Shown piece after piece: positions 1 through 6,600 of a stretch of 10,615 bases of DNA. Made by a program: the position numbers and the translations under genes. Source of the stretch: Goniomonas avonlea (Eukaryota; Cryptophyceae; Goniomonadida; Goniomonadaceae); assembly GCA_003573635.1 (NCBI GenBank), contig QUTJ01031270.1:1-10615 (forward strand), in the 5' to 3' direction. The notes under the pieces are model-generated. The model saw only the letters and a program-made list of their open reading frames with translations. It was not told the origin of the DNA and searched no databases. Position 1 is the first letter of the stretch. Every line of letters starts with the position of its first letter.

Positions 1-24
1 CGACAGCAGACACGACAGCAGACA
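1..24. repeat. 12-bp tandem repeat, two copies
   Basis: The unit CGACAGCAGACA is present twice, head to tail, with identical copies. It begins exactly at the window edge, so the array may extend further to the left. It lies downstream (3' side) of the minus-strand secreted-protein gene. Confidence 0.85.
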
Positions 25-211
25 CAACAATCGAGTCACCAGGTGAACCATTTCCAAGTTTGCAACAAAAAATGAGCGACTGGCTTTGCCAACCCGTTAC
101 GTTCACACGCACGACACGGACACACGCGCCCACACAAGCACAAGGGAAACTTGAAACAATATTTTACAGAGTACTGGTACAGTGCCTCGGTCCAACGCCG
201 CAAAGCGCAGG
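25..211 (-). other. 3' flank of the secreted-protein gene
   Basis: This stretch follows the TGA stop at 214-212 of the minus-strand gene and is presumably its 3' UTR and flank. I see no canonical AATAAA on the minus strand here. The nearest A-rich stretch is around 153-165. On the plus strand, 102-140 is rich in CACA-type sequence. No supportable gene lies in it. Confidence 0.4.
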
Positions 212-855
212 TCAAAGCGGCAGCGAGCACAGTGCAGCGATGGAGGAGTCAGAGAGAGCGCCCGGGTATATCCCAACCTCGTAGATGCTGCCGTGCCAGC
301 GCTCCGACGTGCCAGCTGCCAAGGCTGGTTCAGGGCAACGCGCTGTTTAGGGTCATCTCTTTGAAAGCATGCGGACTGTGTTGTACTCACTACAGGGGTA
401 CTGAACCATCTGGTGGAAGGTTCCACACTTTGTAATCAATCGAGAGTATGATCATTATCTGTGTGTAATCAATGACAAAAAACATCTTTTGAAACTGTGT
501 TACCAGCTTGAGCAGTCGCCCCAGCACACCTGCCAAGTCAGCAGCAGCCGCAGCACGGCCTGCAAAAAAAATGTAATCAATTAAGAGTATGATCATGATC
601 TGTGTGTAATCAATGACTAGAACAACTTTTGGAACAGTGGAACCAGTTTGAACAGATAGTTTAGGACCAGCCACCGAGAACAACCAAACGAAGAGAGATT
701 TAGCACACCAGGGGCAAAGCGGTCCAAGCGGCAAGTCAACTGTCGTCGCCGCAATTGAAAAAAATCAATCTCCGCAGAGCGTTACGAGCAGGCGCGAGGA
801 GCAGAAAACGGATGGACACAATCGGAGCCCCCCCCCCTCTCTCTCGCTCGCTCGC

Positions 856-910
<55 letters not shown>

Positions 911-2430
911 CTCCCATCCTGAACACGCACCAGGACTGGAGCAGCCGATGTAGAAATCGTTGGGGTTCTCAAAGGTCATGGGGCTGGTTGCCGCTGAGTG
1001 GTAGACCCCGTCGAGCAACCACCGGGTTGCACCGGTGCTTGCCTGCGCGAAGAGTAACGCTTGAGACACTCTGTTTCTGCTAGAAAGGAAGCTGGCTCAG
1101 CTAAGTTGGAGAGCGAGCACGGAAGAACCAAACACAGCAAGGGCAACCGGAGAGGAGAGTAATAACAGCGGCCGAATGGGATATGGTAAATTGGCGTGTC
1201 TCGAAACTAAGGATTGCCGAGGAAGAATATCGCCCCCCTCTGCATGCAACAGTGCGATGTACATTGTAAGTGAAGGCGACGCATTGCTCGACGTCCGCGA
1301 CCCCTGCAGGACCCGAGGGCCCAGATCCACACTGTTTTGCAAATATGTAATTCCCCGCACTTAGCCACATCGTGAGTCCATTGCATGGCAAGGAGGAAGA
1401 TCCAGCATGAATGATTGCGTTACTGTTCGGGCCTGCGGGTTAGGAGTCGCAAAGTCTAGTCGACCGAACAAGATCGAGGAATTTCACGCACGCGGCATGG
1501 GCAGTGTGAAGGGAGCTTGGCTTGACACGGGTGACCAGTGTAAATCCAGCTGGCGAATTCAGCATTGTGTCATTCGCAATTGTCCTCGAGTTGGCAATCA
1601 GCGGAGCGCATGCGACGGGATCTGTAACGTTCCCGCGATAGAGAAATGCCGCACACTCCGGACCCCGCATCGCAGTGAAATTTCCCGTGCTGCGCATGTC
1701 ATGAACAAACGTCACAACCCACGACATGACGTACCAGCAGTGGTAGGCACCGTCCAGATTGGTGCAATTATTTGCCCCACAACCGCCTGGTCTGTGTCAA
1801 CGCGAAGAATGGTGACCAAATCAAAAGCAATACCATTGCTCACACTGCACTCGTTGATGTCTTTACATGGTGAACCAAAAAAGCCCAGCGGACAAATGCC
1901 TAAGAAGGAATGAGCGGCCTCAGAGCCCAGAACACGCAGATACCTCCCGCAAACTGAGCGTGCACCACCGCCGGCATGGTGCTTTGATTTCCAGAAAGAG
2001 GAGGAAACGGATACGAGGACGGAGGATGATCGCCGCAACCCACACTGACAGTACTACTAGTATTGGCAGAACTGGTCCCGTTCCCCCTCACAAAGACCGA
2101 GTACTCGAGGGTGTCACCACAGCTCACGCCGTTGAAAGTCTCATTAGCACGGAGGTCAAGTTGAAACAGCCCACTTTTTAAAACGTTTAGTAGTATTGTT
2201 GTATTTTCTCCCGATCGCAACGTCACATCAGGGACGTTGCTGGAACCGAAGGTCACTGCATTCTGCCCACAGATATGCAACGTCGAGTATGGGGCCCCAT
2301 CAAAAATCAAAATCACTGGCTGTCCAAGGTTGACAGACAAGGCTGCTGGACTCAACATGAGGGATGAACATGACAGGGACACAGGCAAGGTTGTGGCCGT
2401 GACGATTAGGACGGCGAAAATCTTGTTCAT
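212..2430 (-). CDS. Secreted EGF-like / LamG (ConA-like) domain glycoprotein, 7 exons
   Basis: Likely an extracellular or cell-surface adhesion or lectin-like protein of about 448 aa. Proposed exons (minus strand): 2430-1944, 1899-1834, 1786-1735, 1689-1529, 1432-1148, 1095-931 and 342-212; the sum is divisible by three. Residues 1-20 form a signal peptide (MNKIFAVLIVTATTLPVSLS). Residues 21-160 are an unrecognised beta-rich region with several Cys and five N-glycosylation sequons. Residues 165-214 are an EGF-like module with the calcium-binding signature DINEC, then GGCGANNC and LDGAYHCC. About 220-448 is LamG-like: FTLVTR, RWLLDGV, FENPNDFYIG, and an ending GSIYEVGIYPGALSDSSI that is typical of a LamG_3 C-terminus. 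No transmembrane segment follows. Introns are mostly 44-96 nt; the last is 588 nt. The exon 5/6 junction is uncertain: 1129 joined to 1079 also keeps frame. 2430 is the first in-frame ATG. No enzymatic function is implied. Confidence 0.75.
431..655. repeat. Duplicated ~85-bp AT-rich element, copies 141 bp apart
   Basis: Copy 1 is 431-515 and copy 2 is 572-655. They align with about a dozen mismatches and one 1-nt gap (roughly 85% identity); the first 46 nt differ at only three positions. Each copy itself holds TGTAATCAAT twice, 33 bp apart (431, 464 and 572, 605), with a TGATCA palindrome between them. It sits inside the last intron of the secreted-protein gene. It has no terminal inverted repeats and no coding content I can support. 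Confidence 0.8.
859..909. repeat. (TG)25 dinucleotide microsatellite
   Basis: An uninterrupted TG run of 25 units on the plus strand, read as (AC)n in the sense orientation of the surrounding minus-strand intron. It begins 22 nt downstream of the donor site at 930 and is flanked on the left by CTCG-type repeats and a C-run (about 828-837). All reading frames through it (poly Cys-Val, Thr-His) are artefacts. Confidence 0.97.
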
Positions 2431-2621
2431 CAATGTTCCATGACGCTCCTTAACGAGGTCGATACCAGACGGTGGATAGAGGAGTGCTGTTGATTGCGCG
2501 TCAGCAAGTACACTCGCGTAGCAGCTTTGTCGCTTGGTAGCGGTACTCGGAAACGTCCTTGGGCTCAAGTCCACAGGCGCTCTGTGGACGTGCAGCAGAA
2601 GATTTGTTGCACAACGAAAGC
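2431..2621. promoter_or_regulatory. Divergent promoter region between the secreted-protein gene and the orphan gene
   Basis: These 191 bp separate the minus-strand ATG at 2430 from the plus-strand ATG at 2622, so both promoters and 5' UTRs must fit in here or overlap the coding regions. I see no clear TATA box. On the minus side a four-codon upstream reading frame (ATG at 2441) ends on the start codon at 2430. On the plus side the ATG has a favourable context (A at -3, G at +4). Confidence 0.55.
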
Positions 2622-3116
2622 ATGGCACACCAAGGAAAAGTGCCAGACAAACTCAGTACCGCGGATCCCAAGTATTTTTTCAGCCTGACCTCTTCTTTGT
2701 TCGCTCAAATGTTGCACAGGAACGATCCACCAGCGACCAGTGAAAGTGATGTGAGCGATTTCCTGTGTTACATTATGTGGGGTAACATCAACTTGCAGAG
2801 GTCCAAGTCTGGTCTTCCACCATTAGATGATCGCGTTGCACCAACATACACTTTTCGTGATCTTCGTCAACAGCAACATCGGAGCTCTCGCAGCCAAGCC
2901 GAACAACGGCGGCTTGAGATTGAGGAAATGTGGGCAACGTTTATGACTGGTGGAGCAGCAGCCGCAGCAAGGTTGAGCGAGGAACATCGCAGGGACAACA
3001 CACCTGAGGACGAGTCCCCAGTCGATCCTGAGAGTCCAGCGGCGGTCCTCAAACAGGATATTGATAGGATCATTGCTGAGGGTGGAGAGAGTACCCCAAT
3101 GGATGATCTCGACTAG
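2622..3116 (+). CDS. Intronless orphan protein, 164 aa
   Basis: I do not recognise a family. The frame runs from ATG at 2622, the first in-frame ATG and in a good Kozak-like context, to TAG at 3114-3116 with no intron needed. The N-terminal half has a hydrophobic/aromatic helix-like region (YFFSLTSSLFAQMLHR, then DFLCYIMWGNINLQ). Next comes a basic, Gln/Arg-rich helical segment (residues ~83-106: RDLRQQQHRSSRSQAEQRR, EIEEMW), a short poly-Ala run, and an acidic C-terminus ending MDDLD. There is no signal peptide, so it is probably cytosolic or nuclear. It diverges from the secreted-protein gene across 191 bp. The last coding bases recur twice just after the stop. A lineage-specific gene is the simplest reading; a spurious open frame is less likely given the length and composition. 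Confidence 0.6.
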   Translation: MAHQGKVPDKLSTADPKYFFSLTSSLFAQMLHRNDPPATSESDVSDFLCYIMWGNINLQRSKSGLPPLDDRVAPTYTFRDLRQQQHRSSRSQAEQRRLEIEEMWATFMTGGAAAAARLSEEHRRDNTPEDESPVDPESPAAVLKQDIDRIIAEGGESTPMDDLD

Positions 3117-3176
3117 CATCTTGACAGGGGGCTGGACTGAGTTCCCCAATGGATGATCTTCCCAATGGATGATCTT
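3095..3176. repeat. 16-bp direct repeat, three copies, overlapping the orphan gene's 3' end
   Basis: CCCAATGGATGATCT plus C or T occurs at 3095-3110, 3145-3160 and 3161-3176. The first copy is the end of the coding sequence (Pro-Met-Asp-Asp-Leu). The second and third are adjacent, 28 nt after the stop. The sequence after copies 1 and 3 (CGACT/TGACT) also matches. Confidence 0.9.
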
Positions 3177-3504
3177 GACTGTTTCAAAACCAAACTCGTG
3201 GTTACCCTCCATCTGGGAGGCTGCTGGAACTCGAGAATCAATCGTGTACTCTTACCGGACAAGCTGGCGGCCGGTTGTGGCGCGCTTATTGAGTTATTGT
3301 TAGATCGGGCGATAGGCCATAATGTTAGAAATCCAAAGTCTATTGTAATATATGGCCGAAATCGTCAGATTGGATGGTTTGATGGAGGCGGCCGTCAGGT
3401 GGTACAGAATATGCTGCACGCTGAGTCAGGCACTCCGGCAGCTGGGCTGTCGATGCCCTGTGCCAGCGCCTGGCGGTGATCATGTCGATTGTTCCGACTT
3501 CTCG

Positions 3505-3556
3505 TTCTCTCAAGGTTCAAGGATGAGTTGGTCTCTCAAGGTTCAAGGATGAGTTG
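3505..3556. repeat. 26-bp tandem duplication
   Basis: Two adjacent copies, 3505-3530 and 3531-3556, identical except for the first base. The core is CTCTCAAGGTTCAAGGATGA. It ends 12 bp before the poly(A) signal of the minus-strand gene, so it lies in or just past that gene's cleavage region. Confidence 0.92.
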
Positions 3557-3567
3557 TGGAAACAATT

Positions 3568-3573
3568 TTTTAT
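3568..3573 (-). terminator. Poly(A) signal AATAAA of the PDZ coiled-coil gene
   Basis: On the minus strand AATAAA reads from 3573 to 3568, about 32 nt past the TAG stop (3607-3605). This is the only canonical signal I found correctly placed after a gene end in the window, and it supports 3605 as the true end of that gene. Confidence 0.7.
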
Positions 3574-3604
3574 TATCATCGGTCAATCCATGAGAGCGGC
3601 GAGG

Positions 3605-6600
3605 CTATGCCATCAGAACGTTGGATCGGAGGAATCGCATCTTCTGATCGTAGTTCAGCATCCCAGTGAAGCTGCGACGGCCCTTTTCTTTGTGCATCAC
3701 CTGCGTCGTATGAGACCACTGTTGCGAAATGGCCATGGAATTGCCAGGTCCACTGAGCTCGACACACCAGCCAAGTACACCGACACACGGCACGGACACG
3801 TGCCGTCAAACCTGACTGACAAACAACAGCAGCAAAGTACCACAACGCAAGCACTTTCGCACACTGGCAGCGAACTACACCGACGCAACGCAAGCAGCAC
3901 AAAGGCCCCTGGCAACTGACACTTGGCACACAGCACAGCGCACCTCGTCAGCATGATCCGAGAGATGGCGGGCCTCGGCCTGGAACACGCGCAGCTCCTC
4001 CGCAGCCTTGTTCATCCCGGCCCTCATGCTCATTTCCTGCATGCCCTTCTCCTGCAAGGTGGAGTGCAGAAGCTCGAGTTCGCCCTGCTGGAGCTGCAAC
4101 TGCTGGCGAGCCTCGGCCAGGCATCGCTGCAGCATCTCCTCGTACTGGCGCTCTTGGGCAACCATCGCTTGCCTGTATGAGGCTTCTGCCTGGTGCGCGA
4201 TAGGTCAGCGAGATGTGTCGTGAGCCGTGAGGGAATGTGAGGGCGCTATGTGGGAGGGGGTCATGGGCGAGGGAATGTGTTGCAGGTGGAATGGGTGCAT
4301 GCTCAACGTTCCGTCAATCGCATGGTCCATGGCATGGGAGGGGGAGAACATTGTGCGCAACGGAGTTATTAGGACTGCCGCTTGAACCATCAGGCACCCC
4401 GTCCCCTCTCTTTGTCGTCAGTGGTCATCATCAGGTCCACTGACGCCCTCTCATCCCCCCCCCCCCCTCTCCCTCTCTCTCTGTGTGGGAAACGCGCTGG
4501 TGTACGCACCTGCTCGAGCTGGGCCTGGTGGCGACGACCAGCCTCAGAGCGCGCGAGTCGCTCTGCATTCAGTTCGCTCGTAGTCCTCGCGGCCTCCTCC
4601 CGCAGGGTGTCCACCTCCAGTGTCAGCGCTGACAGCTGTGACTCAAGCTCGCGCTTCTGTTCTCGCATGTCAGAGCGGTTGGAACGCGAATGTCAAGTTG
4701 CGCGATGCTTCACACTCATGAGACTGTGTATCGCGCGCGCGCCCAAGGCCCCAAGAACATTCGCTCCCGACTGTGAGCGTGCCACGAACGCCCAAACACA
4801 CAGGTGAAGTCCCTGCAGCTTCTTGAACGCACTGTACGCAATACAATAGGGTGGTTCTGCGATACTCGCCAAAAAAAATGCGAATTGACAAGAAAACTCC
4901 GGAAATTCGACTCGCCCGCCAATAACTAATTGACGAGAATTCGGTCAGATTAGTCAATCTGGTGCAATCAAAAATGACAGATTGCTCGAAAATCGCCAAT
5001 TTTTCCCTCATCAGTTTTGCAGCGCCACCCTAATACGCAATCCTCGACACGCTCAGGGCACCTGGCGCTGCTCTGTCTTGACTTGCGACCCGAGCTGGTC
5101 CATCATCACGCTCAGCTGCCCAACCTCAGCCTTCTTCTGCTCCAGACCCTGCCGTGCTTCGATGCACGCCGCTTCCATCTGGGCTCGCACCACACTCTCT
5201 GCGTTGAGGTCCTGGCGCAGGCGAGACACTTCGTCCTCTGCGCGCTGGCAGGCATCCTGAACAGGGAGACGCTTAGTGCTCAAACTCCCTGAGCGCGCGC
5301 GAGATTGCGACAGGCACGTGAGCGCAAGCAGTGATTGCGAGAAAATCATTTTGCTTCAGAAATTAGCCTTTTGCTCAGTAGACTGATAGAGAGGGAGCGA
5401 AGAGGGAGAAGCGAGGCACTAAGGGGGGAGGTGGGTCGTGCACTGATCGTACAGCAAAGCAAAGCACCTGATGTGAATTGCACGAGTTGAGGGCTTCGTG
5501 GAGGTCGGACTCGAGCTGGTTGCAACGCATGTGCGTCCGCTCCATCTCTGTGCGCGTAGACGCAAGCTCACGACGCAAGTTCAACAGCACCTGCGCACCT
5601 GGTTAATTATCTTGGACAATAGGACTGCAGGCGGACAGACAAGACTGAGTGCACCCCAATCGTGCGAGCGAGCGAGGCAGAGAGTGTTAACAGTCGAGCG
5701 AGACCGAAGTCAAGGCGAGAGAGAGAGGGAGCAACAGCGAGAGAGCAAAGCCTCCTCCCCCCCCCCATCACCACCCTTTGACATGCGCAGACTCTCAAGC
5801 CAAACCTCTGTGACAAGGAATGGTATCTCCTCACAGCGCAGTTGACTTTTGCGCTGCCAGACAGTGGGTGACGCCATCCTTGCACAGAGTTGGGGCTAGT
5901 CTGGCCTGCAGACTGCTTCCACCCCCCCCACCACCTCCCCACCCCCACCATTCTTCACCTCCACACCGCCACCACCCTCCCCCTCCAACACGGCAGAAGG
6001 GGGTACAATGCGGTACAATGCAACGCGCCTGCTCACGCTGTGCGGCCTGTTGCTCGTTCTGTGTCACCAGCTGCTCTGCCCTCGCGCGGCGGCTGCGTTC
6101 CCCCTCCATTTCCTCCGTTGCTCGTCGCAGGGCCGACTGCCAACCAGTGTCAGAGATGACCCAGGCATGAGACCAGACAACTCCGCAAATTCGCGCGCAC
6201 ATTCCGACAACAGTCTCTTCGCGTGTTTGCTATCACGGACGACTCACAGTGTCAGTGTGGTGCTGGCGGGTTGCTGTCTCGATCTCGCGCTCGAGCTCGC
6301 GGCGGCGAACATTCCAACCGTCTTGCTCCAGTTGCAGGCGGCGCTCGGAAGCAGATGCTTCGTCCTGGTGGTGGGTTGTTACGAGCAGCTCCATCGGTCG
6401 TTGCCATCGCCAAATTGTGACCAAATTTGGTGTGCCTAAGTGTGGAGATGTTCGGAGGTGTTTGAGGTGGAGGTGTTCGACCTTTGTTCAAGGGGACCGT
6501 CAAAAACCAGAGTTTTCTGGTTCTGTTGCCTCTCCCTAAAGCTGGTGAGAAAAGACTCAACCAACCTGAGCTTCCTTGGCCTTTGTGCGGAGAAGTTTCG

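Larger units (their letters stand above)
343..930 (-). other. Long last intron of the secreted-protein gene
   Basis: The donor is gtgcgtgt at 930 and the acceptor ctaaacag ends at 343. Joining SSP plus a split GCG codon to RCPEP continues the LamG fold without a frame change, so this 588-nt stretch is best read as one intron. It is about ten times longer than the other introns of this gene. It contains a (TG)25 tract, a C-run, CT-rich sequence and a duplicated AT-rich element (431-655). A 114-codon minus-strand open frame (734-390) lies wholly inside it, but splicing it in does not extend the LamG domain. Confidence 0.6.
3117..3604. other. Intergenic region between convergent genes
   Basis: 488 bp between the stop of the plus-strand orphan gene and the stop of the minus-strand PDZ coiled-coil gene. 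It presumably holds both 3' UTRs. It contains two copies of the 16-bp repeat, a 26-bp tandem duplication (3505-3556) and the minus-strand AATAAA (3573-3568). I see no canonical AATAAA on the plus strand. A 108-codon plus-strand open frame (3153-3479) has no recognisable domain and starts inside the repeat, so I do not call it. Confidence 0.6.

Noticed and set aside
151-435. Arg-rich plus-strand open frame
   Set aside because: It overlaps the final LamG exon on the other strand and looks like a compositional shadow.
390-734. 114-codon minus-strand open frame spanning both copies of the AT-rich repeat
   Set aside because: It lies wholly in the last intron of the secreted gene. Skipping it gives a continuous LamG domain in exact phase; including it inserts unrelated hydrophobic sequence.
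736-1083. Open frames with poly Thr-His or Cys-Val across the TG tract
   Set aside because: They are translations of the microsatellite. Only the 1095-931 part of one minus-strand frame is real, as a LamG exon.
1148-1689. Apparent repeat ECAAFLYRGNVTDPVAC / QCVAFTYNVHRTVAC in neighbouring exons
   Set aside because: The resemblance is short and both fall within one LamG-like region, so I treat it as coincidence rather than a tandem domain.
1407-1913. 168-codon plus-strand open frame
   Set aside because: It is antisense to EGF and LamG exons of the secreted gene, with no recognisable features.
3153-3479. 108-codon plus-strand open frame between the convergent genes
   Set aside because: It starts in the 16-bp repeat, shows no domain, and sits where the 3' UTRs of two genes are expected.
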